DNA from: Closterium sp. NIES-65
Lineage: Eukaryota > Streptophyta > Zygnematophyceae > Desmidiales > Closteriaceae
DNA length: 64,000 bases
NCBI GenBank assembly: GCA_948144175.1
Contig: CANXME010002474.1
Span: forward strand, 779,501 to 843,500
Direction of reading: 5' to 3'
The notes below the pieces were generated by a model that was not told the DNA's origin, ran no database searches, and saw only the letters and a list, made by a program, of their open reading frames with translations. This document shows positions 9,701 through 21,529 of the stretch, in pieces. A program made the translations under genes and the position numbers. How positions within the stretch are numbered: position 1 is the first letter of the stretch; each line of letters starts with the position of its first letter.

Positions 9701-12007
9701 TGCTGAGGGTTCTGGTGCTGTCCCTGCTGCTTCTGGCGTCGCCACGCGGCCCCGACCGTACTTCGTTCCACTCCTGCAGCAGGTTCTTGGTCTTCCACCT
9801 TCTACTGGTCCTCCTCCTCCCTTAGAGTGTCCATAGCCTATCCCGTCCCAGCTACAGTTGCAGCCTACCTCCCGTTTGCCTGCTCCTTCTCCCTACACTG
9901 GTCCTACTGGAGGTCTGGCTGAGCGTCGTGAGCCTGCGTCTCGCCCTGCGTCGCGTGTCCGAGCTACTCGCACTAGTGGTCGCGGTTCGCGTCAGCGTCC
10001 TCCTCCTGTCTCTGGCACGCACCGGATGTCTCTGCGTCCGTCCACTGCTCCTCTGCGTGCCCCTTTGCCTTCTCCTCCTGAGTCCTCTTTCCTGCTCTTG
10101 CCGACCCGGTGTCAGACTCTCTTCGTGCTGCCAGTCCTACTGTCACGCGTCTCCTTGCTACTGTTGTCACTGACCCTTCTTTCGAGTCTACTGCTGCGTC
10201 TGCTCTCGTTACTGAGCTCGTCGACTTTGCTGCTCGCTGTCGCTTAGACTACGCTGCTAGTCTTGTCGCTGAGTCTGAGTCTGTCTGTCCTCCGTCCGTC
10301 GGGGGTGAGTGTGCCCTTGGCACGGACGTCCTTGAGGACAGGCAGGAGGAGTTCCAGTGTCTGGCAGCTGCTTCACCTCATCTCGTGTCCGTACTGCTTA
10401 CCCCTGAGGGAGACCCGGATGCACTTGACATCCCGACTCCGCGCTCTTACGCGGAGGCGATAGAGGGTCCCTACTCCTCTCAGTGGCAGGCAGCTATGGA
10501 TGCAGAGATGGCTTCCTGGAAGTCCACAGGCACCTACGTTGACGCTGTCCCCCCTCCTGGGGCGAACATCGTCAGTGGCATGTGGATTTTCAGGGTGAAG
10601 CGGCCGCCGGGTTCTCCGCCTGTCTTCAAGGCGCGTTACGTGGCTCGAGGCTTCAGTCAGCGGCAGGGAGTTGACTACTTTCAGACCTTCTCCCCCACCC
10701 CGAAGATGACCACTCTTCGGGTACTGCTGCACGTTGCTGCTCACCGTGACTGCAAGCTACACTCTCTTGACTTCAGCACAGCTTTCTTGCAGGGCAGCCT
10801 GCACGAGGAGATTTGGCTGCGTCGCCCACCTGGCTTCACAGGGTCTTTCCCTCTTGGTACCCAGTGGAGTCTCCGGCGTCCAGTCTACGGTCTCCGCCAG
10901 GCGCCACGTGAGTGGCACGACACACTGAGGACTACGCTTGCGGCTCTTGGGTTTGCTCCTTCTACTGCCGACCCGTCGTTGTTTCTGCGCACCGACACCT
11001 CTCTGCCGCCTTTCTACATCCTCGTGTACGTCGACGACTTGGTCTTTGCCACAGCTGACACTGCTGGACTCGCCTACGTGAAGTCCGAACTGCAGAAGAG
11101 ACACACGTGCACAGACCTGGGTGAACTGCGCAGCTACCTTGGCTTGCAGATCACCCGAGACAGAGCTTGCCGCACCATTACCCTGACTCAGTCACACATG
11201 GTGCAACAGGTCCTTCAGCGCTTCGGCTTCACGTACTCCTCGCCTCAGGCCACTCCTCTGTCTACTCGCCACTCGCTCTCAGCTCTGCCTTCGGATGAGT
11301 CCGTAGAGTCGAGTGGCCCGTACCCAGAGCTTGTTGGCTGCCTCATGTACCTGATGACCTGCACACGACCTGACCTTGCATACCCTCTTAGCATTCTCGC
11401 ACGCTATGTTGCTCCTGGGAGACACCGACCAGGGCACATGGCTGCAGCGAAGAGGGTGTTGCGCTACCTGTGCAGTACGTCGGGCATGGGGCTAGTGCTT
11501 GGAGGGCGGAGTCCAGTGGTCCTCACTGGGCACGCGGACGCTTCTTGGGCTGACGACCAGGCTACGCAGCGGTCGTCACAGGGTTACACCTTCAGCCTTG
11601 GTTCCGGCTCTGTTTCGTGGCGGGCTACTCGCTCGTCTTCTGTTCTTGGCTCCAGTTGTGAGGCTGAGATCTACGCCGGGGCCATGGCTGCACAGGAGCT
11701 TCGCTGGCTCACCTACCTGCTCACCGACCTTGGAGAGCCGCCTCGTTCTCCTCCAGTCCTGTACGTAGACAACAAGGCCATGCTGGCCTTGTGTTGAGAG
11801 CAGCGACTGGAGCACAAAACAAAGCATATTGCTCTCCGCTACTTCCTTGCTCGTGAGCTACAGCAGCGTGGACAGTTGCGGCTGGCGTACGTGGCCTCTG
11901 AGGCCAACACTGCTGATGTCTTCACCAAGGCACTTCCGCCTTGTGATCATCAGCGCTTCTGCACTCAGCTGGGTCTTGTGCCCGTCTTGCCTCACTTGCT
12001 CTCCTCT
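6750..12007 (+). pseudogene. copia-2 gag(partial)-pol polyprotein, broken
   Basis: Only the gag C-terminus remains: the LTPQQLREWYAQ segment and a C-x13-C-x4-H-x4-C knuckle (about 6839-6913). TAA at 7019-7021 follows FALD. Protease: FTLDSGASRSFF (about 7270). Pre-integrase: WHHRLGHPS. Integrase D-D-E: HMDVWGP (about 7948), LHSDRGGEF (about 8150), SPQQNGIAERRIG (about 8245-8285). The linker is a Gly-Ala-Glu-Pro repeat (8800-9180). Reading frame is lost near 9310, with a TAG at 9834-9836 and a further shift near 10100. Reverse transcriptase spans about 10500-11250, with the YVDD active site at about 11027-11038. RNase H starts with TGHADASWADD (about 11525) and is cut by TGA at 11795-11797, where copia-3 has CGA (Arg). 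The frame then resumes to 12007. Lesions are few, as expected of a young copy. Confidence 0.9.
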
Positions 12008-12222
12008 TGACCTTGCTTGTACTCTCACACATATATATACCTGCTCTTGCTTGTCTAGCTTTATATATATGTGTATACTCTTGCATGTGAACTGGCCGTG
12101 TGGCCTTGACCCTGTGCTCGGACTGTGTGGTGACTTTGTGATCCACCCTGAGATTGCTTTGCTTTGCTTTACTTGACTGGTCCTGTGACCCCGTGTTCTC
12201 CCCCACTTTGCCTATGGGGGTG

Positions 12223-12354
12223 TGTTAGAACATTATAGCTTATGCTGTTGTGTAGGCTATAGTGGGGTATCCCATAGGGGGTATAACCAATTAGGGTTTC
12301 ATATTTGTACTCACTTCATTTCATAGTTCATCCATTCTCGTTTCAATTCTCACA
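12223..12354 (+). repeat. copia-2 3' LTR
   Basis: 132 bp, partner of 5548-5679. It is preceded by the polypurine tract TATGGGGGTG (12214-12222) and followed by the target duplication ACACA. Confidence 0.93.
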
Positions 12355-12432
12355 ACACACTGTTCCGAAATCTGATAGGCTACTGTTTCGCACTCAAAAT
12401 ATCGGAACACAGGCCTGCGTCAGCAGGCAGTG
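12355..12432 (-). repeat. Fold-back repeat, right arm (remainder)
   Basis: Continues the arm interrupted at 5547: CTGTTCCGAAATCTGATAGG and CGGAACACAGGCCTG pair with GATTTCGGAACAG and GGCCTGTGTTTCGAA of the left arm. Confidence 0.7.
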
Positions 12433-12449
12433 CAATGAGTCAACGGGGA

Positions 12450-12561
12450 ACTAAAAAAATAAACCCCACATGGAAGGCATGCAATTCGGGAGGCATCAAC
12501 CCCAAAATTTCAGGGTTGAGGCTCCCGAATGGCATGCAGTCCGATTGGGGTTTATATTTTT
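12450..12561. repeat. Palindromic MITE-like hairpin, copy 1
   Basis: AAAAAAATAAACCCCACAT, GGCATGCAATTCGGGAGGC and ATCAACCCC on the left pair with GGGTTGAGGCTCCCGAATG, GGCATGCA and TTGGGGTTTATATTTTTTTG on the right, around a loop of about 10 nt. No coding capacity. A relative lies at 31286-31421. Confidence 0.7.
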
Positions 12562-12567
12562 TTGCCC

Positions 12568-12813
12568 GCGGTCAGATTGGTTTCGATTTGGCAGAAGGGA
12601 CATAAGTCTGTTGCGCATAGTTGGTCAGAATGTCCAGTACAGTACGTGGCATGCGAATTGGTGACACGTGGGTGAATGTGGGGAAGATTACTGTCTTGTT
12701 TCTATAACTTCCCTGTCTGAGGCACGGAGGGGTGGAAAGTGCCCGCTACTGGCACTGTAGTCCCCTTCAAAGCGCAGGGTCGCTAGTAGTACCCCTGCCA
12801 AAGCTACTTACCC
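12568..12813 (+). repeat. Third copy of the fold-back arm
   Basis: From TTGCGCATAGTTGGTCAG through GACACGTGGGTGAATGTGG and GGAGGGGTGGAAAGTGCCC to CCTGCCAAAGCTACTTACCC, in the same orientation as the left arm at 4790-5137. The hairpin at 12450-12561 sits directly before it. Confidence 0.75.
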
Positions 12814-13799
12814 AAGAATGAATCACCGAACAGAGCTCTACAGTAGTTCTCTCAAATCCATGCCTGCACACAAGCACGTTGAATGCTACGAAGTGATTTG
12901 TTATGAAGCCCTGTGAGGCTCGGCTAGATGGCTGAAGCCACACAAACCCGTGCCGTACCTCGTCCAAAACAGGTCTGGATGAAGTTCGAGGCTCGATTAT
13001 AAACATTATCCGTTGATTGCGTCTGCATGGCCAATCAAGCCGCGGCCCTCGCACGGCGGGGTTCCGAAGCACGTCGAATCGATCGAGATATGGCAGGGAG
13101 GGGAGGAGAGGTGAGGGGAAGAGAGATGCGGAGTGTGCCACAAGCAGCAATCCCAACCCATGCCACGCCAAAGCGGTAACTTCTAGGGTGTACGGCTTTA
13201 CCCTCTCACCGCCTTCCTCGCTCGACCTCGATTTCTCCTTCCTCGATTTGTCTGCCCGTATGGACCGCCGCTACTTGCTGGGAATGCACTCACCTACCGC
13301 ACAGAAAGGAGTTCAGGGTGCGCTAACATGATAATAGTAGGGTTGTCTCCAGCCAACTAGCTTCCTTTCATGTTAGCTAGTCCTTTGTTCCGCAGTGAAA
13401 TTATGGACGGGCACATTATTGTCTGCATCTCAGCTTGTCCGTGTGCTCTGAGCCTGTCAGTTTCACCACTGTTATTATTAATGTGTTAGTGCATTGCGCT
13501 CTCTCCTTCGCCACGTGTATTTAAATATTATAATTCCTCCTATAACTCTCCTAATAAATTCAGTAGTTTGCAGTCGTTCTAAATGCATACCTTTCGCTTC
13601 CTGTAGGTCTGGGGCCTCAGCATGTGCAATAGAGCGACGCCGAAGCTCTCAGCCCGTCGTTTGTCAACTACTGAGATTCCCACACGCATCACCAGCAGCA
13701 TCATCGGCAGCAGTACCATCTATAGCGCACGCCGCTTCGTCCGCGTTATAGAGTGTCTAGTAATCGCGCGTCAGCTCATCATACCGTGAGAAATCCCGC
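12814..13799. other. Upstream region of the kinase-like gene
   Basis: No conserved ORF. It probably contains the promoter and 5' UTR of the gene starting at 13800. No unambiguous TATA box could be chosen. Confidence 0.4.
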
Positions 13800-16700
13800 A
13801 TGGCCTCGACAGGTCAGGGCGCTCCTCCGGGGCCTTCCGGCGGACAGTCGAGACCAGCGCCGCGCAAGCCACCCGATGGCGCTGGGGGGACAGGTACGGC
13901 GCGGAAGCATAGCGGAAGCGTCGGCGGCGGCGGTGGTGGCGCGGGTGGAGCTATCAACCGACAGCATTCCGCTAGGTCGACAGTTTCCAGTGAGGAATCG
14001 GAGGGCGGAGAAGGCTCCACAGTCAGATCAACGGCTGGGGACGGTGGCGGTGCGGCAGGGGTTAAGTCAGACAATGCTTCCGAGCCGCCCACTCCTAGCG
14101 GGAGTAGCAAAGGTGGCGGGGAGAGTAAAAAGCCTAAGACTTTCACGAGAATGCTGTCTAAAAAGGGTGGTAGTTCAAGCGGCATCGGCACGGCGACGAA
14201 CGCCAGTGGTGGTAGCAGCAGTGGGCGACACAGAAGCGGATCAGGAATCCCCTCCGGAGCACCTCACCCACACCCACCAGCAGGTGCTGCAGCAGCAGCA
14301 GGAGCAGTAGCGACGGCGGCGGCATCGACAGCATCGGCGGAAGCGGCGGCGGCGGCGGGTTACAGCAGCGACGCGTCGGTAGCCAGCAAGTCGTCCGGAA
14401 GATCGGGGGCGGTGAAGAGATCAGCGGCTGTGAGCATGGTGCGGCGATCGACGGGCGTGATGCTGGTGATGGACCCATGGACGGCTAAGATCTTGCACGT
14501 GAGCGAGGGGGGAATCACGGCGCTTGGATACAGCAAGGCGGAGCTGAGGGAGCGAACGATCTGCGACCTGGCGGATGGGCTCACGCTCGTGGAATGGTCT
14601 AAGGCCATTGGCGGACTCGCCAGTCAGGAGGCGAGAAGAGTGGTGCTTAGGTAAGTGCTGACTTGAACGCCGGCCCTCTTTTTCCGCCAGTTTCATATGT
14701 TACAATGTACGGAATTGATGTTTCTCGATTGTTCGGTGGCGTAGACTAGTGCCCGTGTGCTCCATCCGCGAATCAGGGCCCTCACCCAGCTTTATTCTCT
14801 TAGAACATGAAGGCTGGTGGAATGGAAATTTCCAACAGTATTCTGAGAGGCCCTCTATTCTTGCCAGCTTCATCTTTCCCCTTCATTACTGCAGGAGCCT
14901 TGTCGTCGAAAAATCCTGTCTTTTAGGCCCCTATATTGTATCCCGTCCCACCTCTTCCCCCATCCTCACCCTCCTCTCGCGCAGGTTCCGTCTGTGCAAG
15001 ACAACGGACCGCAAGGCTGCTTTGTTAGGGCAGAAGGTAGACCTGGAGTTGCAGCTGCATGGCGCAGGCGAGAACAAAGACCTTGTGGGTACCATGACGC
15101 TCGCTAACCCGGACCTTACTTCTTCCCGGCACGCTGGCAGCAGCAGTAGTTCCTCCCACCACCACCAGCACAAGGAGAAAGGGGCTTCCGGTGGTGCAGG
15201 GAAGGAGGGTTCCGCTGCCGCCGCTGCTGCTGCTGGTGCCTCAGGTGCAGCTGCGGCTGGTGCCGCGGCTGGCAGTGCCGCTGGGGGAAAAGAGGGAGGA
15301 GCGAAAGGGGCGACGAGTGGCGATGCTGGTGCATCTGGTGGTGCATCTGCTGCTGGTGGGACAGGCTTAGCAGGCAAGGCCAGACGACCGGGGGGTGATA
15401 GGCCCGGCAGCGCCACAGTCAATAGGAGTGGGAGTGTTAGCGGTGGTGGTGGTGCTGCTGCTGCTGCTGCGTCGCCGTCCCAGCAGAGGAGAGAGAGAGT
15501 GCCAGGGAGGGATAAACCGGATGGAGCTGCGAGCAGGGCTGCTGCTGATGGTAGTGGCAGCAGTGGGTCTAGCAGCACCGCTGCAGCTGCGACGACAGCT
15601 GGGGCAGCTTCTGGAGTAGGGGATGGCAAAGAGAAAGAGAAAGATGCGGCGAGAGTGAACAGGGATAAGGAGAGGCGAGTGAAGGAGAAGGAGGAGAAAG
15701 GGAGGAGTGCGGGAAGTAGGGACAAGGAGCGGAAGGCAACGGAGGGGGAGGGGAAAGGGGAGGACGGCGGGGAGAGTACTGCATCTGAAAGTAGGGAAGG
15801 CGAGGCAGCGAGCAGCGGCAAACGCTCTAGCAGCAGCACCACAGGTGGAGTTGCAGGGAGTGGGGGGGGGGCTGGGGGGGCGGGGACAGCTGCAGCCGGT
15901 GCTAGCAGTGTGAGTGGCGTGAAGAAAGCACCAGTTGTGCGGATACCTTCTGGGGATAATAGCAAGGGGAGTGAGGTGGGTACGCCTACGAAGCGGCGCA
16001 GCAGCAGCAAGAGAGCGTCAGAGCTCAGTGCTGCTGGTGCTGAAGGTGCGGTGAGCAGTCCTAGAACCCCCACTGGCTCCCGCTCCCGCTTCTCCTCCTC
16101 TTCCTCTGTCCCTTCCGCAAGTGCTGCTGGGAGCGCCGGGGCGCGGGAAGCAGGCGCAGGCGCGGAAGGGGACGCGGGGGTGAAAAAGCCTGGCAGACTG
16201 GCGAACGCTGGAGGGCCTGGGGCGCGGGGAATGGGGAGAGCGGAGAGCACTGGTGGTGCTGGGGCGAAAGGGGCGCAGAAAAAAGGATCAGGCGGAGGGG
16301 AAGAGATGGGAGGAGGGGAGGGGGTTGAAGGGATGGAAGGGACAGGGGAAGGAGAGATGGGGATGGGGGAGGAGGAGGATTTGATGGATGACATGTATAG
16401 CCCAGTGCACGGTGAACAAGGTGGGGGAATGGGCATGGATGAGGGTATGGGCATGGACATGGGCATGGACATGGGGATGGAAGGGTATGAGGGGGGGGGT
16501 GGCATGATGCATGATGGGGGAATGGGCATGGGAGCCATGGGGGGTCATATGCATGATGATGATGACGATGATGACGATGATGATGATTATGATGACTCCA
16601 CGATAATGGCTAAGCCTCTTAATACGATGGATGGAGGTGGGGGGATGATGGGGGCAGGTGGAGGGCCTATGGGTGCTGGGGGGCACATGGGCATGGGCCC

Positions 16701-19700
16701 CCATGGGTACATGGGCATGGGGATGGGCGGCGGTATGGGCATGGGCGGAGGCATGGGAATGGGCATGGGGATGGGTATGGATGGGATGGGCATGGGCATG
16801 GGCATGGAGGCTATGAATATGGGGATGGGTATGGATGGGATGGGGATGGGCATGGGGATGGGTATGGGCGGAATGGGCATGGGAATGAACCCAGGGATGA
16901 TGGGTATGGGCCCAGGAGGGATGAATATGATGGGAGGCGGTATGGGGATGGGTGGCGGAGGTATGGGCATGGGACCGGGAGGAGTGGGGCCAGCAGGCAT
17001 GGTAGCAGGGATGGTGGCGGGGATGCCTCTTCCCGGACCTGCTGGCTTGGCTCGGCAGCAGCAGCAGCGGAGGGGGACCTACAGGGAAGAGCAGATGAGC
17101 CACGATAGCATAGTCTTGGCTCCTATTTTGCATTCTCCGCGGATGGGCATGGGGATGACAGGCATGGGTATGGGGCAGATGATGGGAGGTGAAGAGGAGG
17201 ATCATGAGGACGATGAGGACTTGTATGGTGGCGGAGGGGGGAGGGAGGAGGAGGAAGAGGAGGGGTTAGGGTTAGAGGAGGATGACGGTGGAATAGACTT
17301 GTACAGCCCTGCTTCACGCGCCTCCCGTGCTTCTCGCAGTGGAGGGGCAGGTGCAAGGAGGAAGGCGGATGCTGCTACCATGGCTGCTGTGACGGAATCC
17401 GTTCTTGCTCTCAACAGGTGTCACTGCTCTTTCTTCAATCTCCCTTCTCCTCCTCTACTTTCACCCCTCGCCCCGCTCTCTCCTCCCTCGCATTCTCCTG
17501 CTCCATTCCCAATTTATTTCCCACCCCCAGAACAATAAAAATACCACTTCCTATTTTCTCTCCCACCCTTTCTCACATCTCTTCATCCTTTCTCCTCCCT
17601 CTGCCCTGCACCCCGGCCTCCGCCCCCCTACTCCTCCCCCGCCCCGCACCCCGCCCTCCGCCCCCCCACTATTCCCCATCCCCATCCCCTTGTCTGCCAA
17701 CGATGAGCAGGGCGCTGATGGATGCAGCAGGGTTGGGTACGGTGACGCTGGTGGCGGCAACACGGACTGTGGCAGTGAGCAACGAGGGCATGGCGGCAAT
17801 GCTGGGGCGCGCCAGGGCGGACGTGGACGGGCAGTGCTTTGCGGATCTTGTGCTTGAAGCTGACCGACCCAAGTTCGAGGTGCCTGGGGGCAAACGGTTG
17901 CAATGGTTTGCGAGGATGGGGACTGTTGGCAGGACAAGGAGGGAGTGGGGGAAAGAGGGACGGAAAGGGCAGAAGAGGAAGGGGAAAGGTCGTGTTAGGG
18001 TGTGTCAAACTGTTTCCACTTCGTTCTTCCTTCCATCCATGGCCTTCACGCTCATCCTCCGTTTCTTCTCCTCCCTGGTCTGCTCTTGCTGCCCTGGCAG
18101 GCGTGGTTGGATCGAGTGTGCAAGAAGGCTGAGGACCAAGCTTCCGACTCGACTCCTGCTGACTCTACAGAAGCAGGCAAAGCAGGGACGCCGGTGCCTG
18201 ATGGTCAAGTGGACAACGCAATGGAAATGCTTGGCGCTGCTGCTGCCCCTGCTGCTGCTGATGGTGCTGCTAGCAAGGACGGTGGAGCTGTGCTGGCAGG
18301 GGAAGGGGCAGACACAGCAGCTGGAGGAACAGCAGGACCAGAGGCAGCAGCAACAGCAGCAGACGGGGAAGGAAAGGAGGGAGGAATTGCAGGAACAGGG
18401 GCAGCAGCAGCAGCAGCAGCGGCGGCGGCGGCAGAGCCAGCAGTGGGGCAGGGGAGGGACTGTTTAGAGGTGCGGATGCAGCACAAGTTGGGAGGGTCTG
18501 TGCGTGTGCGTATGACTGCTGCTCTGCCACCGCCACCAGCAGCAGCTCCTGACACACAAGCTGCTGCCCACCAAGACAGTCACAACGACACACCTGATGC
18601 TTCTACCTCTGCTGCCGCTGCTGCTGGCGCCGCTGGTGTTGATGCTACTGCTGGTGCTGGTGCTGGTGTTGGTGTGAGTGGTGCTGGGAAGGGCGGGAGC
18701 GGTGGAGGGGGGGTATTGCCGGAAGTGGTGGCGCTGCTGGTGCATGACATCACGGGGTGCTGCCGACATGGCGAGGAGATGAAGGAGGCCAAGAAGGCTG
18801 TGCAGGAGGCTGGAGTGGAAGGCAACAAGGAGTTTGCTCGCATCGTGTGCCGCGAGGTCGGCACTGCTATCAATGGTAACTCTCCGCTTTCTCCTCTTCC
18901 CTCTCCCCTCTCCTGTCTGCCCTATGCCCTCCTCAATAACTCACATCCACTCCTCTTCCCTTTCCCTCCTACCCCGCGACTCACCTCTCGTTCCTCCTTG
19001 CCTCTTTCTCTCTCCTGCCGTCTCCTTCTCTTTCTCTCTCCTTCTCCTCGTCTCCCCTTCTCCCCACCACCAGGCGTGGTGGGAATAGCGGATCTGCTAC
19101 TGGACACGGACCTAGCAGGCGAGCAGCGCATATTCATGGAGCTCATTCTCGCCACCTCCTCCAACCTACACACCGTGCTCTCCAACCTCCTCCTCTCCGC
19201 CGCCACCCACCCGCCCCTGCCTGCCGCTGGAGGATTCTCCAAGCCCTCGCTGCACCTCGCTACACAAGACGTAGACCTTCACCGCCAGGTGAGGGTGGGG
19301 GGATGGGGAGGGGTGGCGGAGGTGAGAGGAAGGATGGTGGGAGGGGGGAAGGGGAGTGGGCGCAGGCTCGGTCTTTGGATCACCTCACTGGAGGTGCACC
19401 CACTCCAACCTCACGCTGCACCTCCCCACACAGGATGTGGACCTGCACCGACAGGTGAGTGAGGGTGGGGATGGGAAGGGCAGGGCGAGGGGAGGGGTGG
19501 TGGGAGGGGTGAGGAGTGGGTGCAGGCTCCTGGCCTTGGCATCACCTTGCATGTCTTCTGTTGGCCCTCTTACGCGCCGACTCTCCCGTTGTCGTTATAC
19601 TCATTGCACGTTTCATCTGAACTGACCTTGATGCACGACAACCGCGTGTGGATGCGTGCATGTGGGTTCATGGGTGCGTGTGCGTCTGTGTGCATATGTG

Positions 19701-21289
19701 TGCATGCATGTGCGGGCATGCAATCAGGTGCGGGAGTGTGTGCGGCTGGTGGACGTGGTGGCAAAGGAGAAGGGACTGGCGCTCATGTGCGGGATAGACT
19801 CAGCGGTGCCACGCATGGTGGTCACCGACGCAGTGCGTCTCAGACAAGTGCTCATGAACCTGCTCTTCAACGCCCTCCACAACACCACCCGGTTCGAACC
19901 ACTACTCCCCCTCTCCTTCCGCCTCCCCTTTCCCCCTCCCCCTCCCCTTCCCCCTCTTCCTCCCCTTCCCCCTCTACCTCCCCTTCACCCCCCCCCCCCC
20001 TCCCCCTCTTCTTCCCCTTCCCCCTCTCTCCCGTCTCCCTGCTGCTTCGTTTCCTGGTTTGACTTTCCTGCTTTTAGTTTTCATCATCGCTGTGCATGCC
20101 TACCTCTTCCTGCTTATAGTTTCGGCTCCTGTTCGTTTCCTGGCCCCGGGATTTCCCCCCTGTGTGACACACACCCCTGCCCTCATATTTCATACGTGCC
20201 ACCATGTCCCATCCTTGTTACCCGTTATTTCTAGACCGTTTAACCCGAAATCAAGAAGCGCATGGCGTATCAATCCAATCCTGGCTCTGCAACTGCCGAT
20301 GCCTATATCAACTCCACCTCCCTCCTTCCCTTCCCTCCCTCCCTCCCCCTCCACTCCCCCTGCTCTCTCCCACCCCCACCCACCGCATGCACCAGGGGTG
20401 ACATCACAGTGAGTCTGCGACTGGCGTCGCGGTACGAGAGGGAGCAGGTGCAGGAGCGGCGCAGGGAGCACAAGGCGCAGCAGCGCACTCTCCTCGGCCC
20501 CGCTGCTGCCTCCGCTGCCGCTGACGATGACGACGACGACGAGGATGCGGGGGACAGTGCGGGCGCGCTGCTGCTGCGCTTTGAAGTGCGGGACTCGGGG
20601 TCGGGCATGCTGCCTGCTATCAGAGACGAGCTCACTGCCATGTTTGCCTCTGTGAGTGCACTGCACTGCACTGCACTGCACTGCACTGCATTGCACTGCA
20701 TTGCACTGCACTGCACTGCACTACCCTGCACCTTTTCTGACCACCAGGCATGCATGACAGCTGCTCTCAAAGACGAGCTCACTGTCATGTTCATGTCTGT
20801 GAGTGCACTGTACTGCACCTTCCTGACCGTCATGTCCCCCCTCCCGCCTCCCTCCCATTCCTCCCACTCCTTTCCCCTCCCCCCCTTCCCCCTCCTCGTC
20901 TCTCCCTTTTTCCCTCTCTCTCCTCCCTCCCCCCGTTTGCCCCTCCTCCCGCAGACCCTCCCAGCGGAGTCAGTGAACGGAGTGAGGGGCACGGGCCTGG
21001 TACTCGTGAAGAATCTCCTGGACATGTTTGGCGGCTTCCTGCGCTTTGACAGCGACGAGCACCGCGGGTCGTCCATGGTCTTCTTTGTGCGCGTAGCCAT
21101 TCCCGAGGTCATGCTCACGCCCGCCCAGCTCAGCCCTCACCAGCCCCCGGACATGGCGCTCTGGCGCAGACTGGCAGACATCCGCGTGCTACTCGTCGAC
21201 GTGAGCCCTGCTGCCACTAGCCCGTCCATCCATCCATCCATCCATCCATCCATCCATCCATCCATCCATCCATCCATCCATCCATCCAT

Positions 21290-21349
<60 letters not shown>

Positions 21350-21493
21350 CCATCCATCCATCCATCCATCCTTCCATCCATCCATCCATCCATCCATCCA
21401 TCCATCCATCCATCCATCCATCCATCCATCCATCCATCCATCCATCCATCCATCCATCCATCCATCCATCCATCCATCCATCCATCCATCCAT

Positions 21494-21529
<36 letters not shown>

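Larger units (their letters stand above)
5548..12354 (+). mobile_element. Young full-length but defective Ty1/copia (copia-2)
   Basis: Two 132-bp LTRs (5548-5679, 12223-12354) begin TGT and end CACA, and differ at about two positions. They are flanked by the 5-bp target duplication ACACA (5543-5547 and 12355-12359). A PBS follows the 5' LTR, and a polypurine tract (ATGGGGGTG) precedes the 3' LTR. Domain order is protease, integrase, RT, RNase H, which defines Ty1/copia. The near-identical LTRs and intact TSD indicate a recent insertion, into the right arm of the fold-back repeat. The gag core is deleted, and the polyprotein carries several stops and frameshifts, so mobilisation would need proteins in trans. 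Confidence 0.93.

Noticed and set aside
14931..16538. Long minus-strand frame opposite kinase exon 2
   Set aside because: Low-complexity Pro/Ala mirror of the Ala/Gly-rich coding strand. The plus-strand model is in frame with conserved domains.
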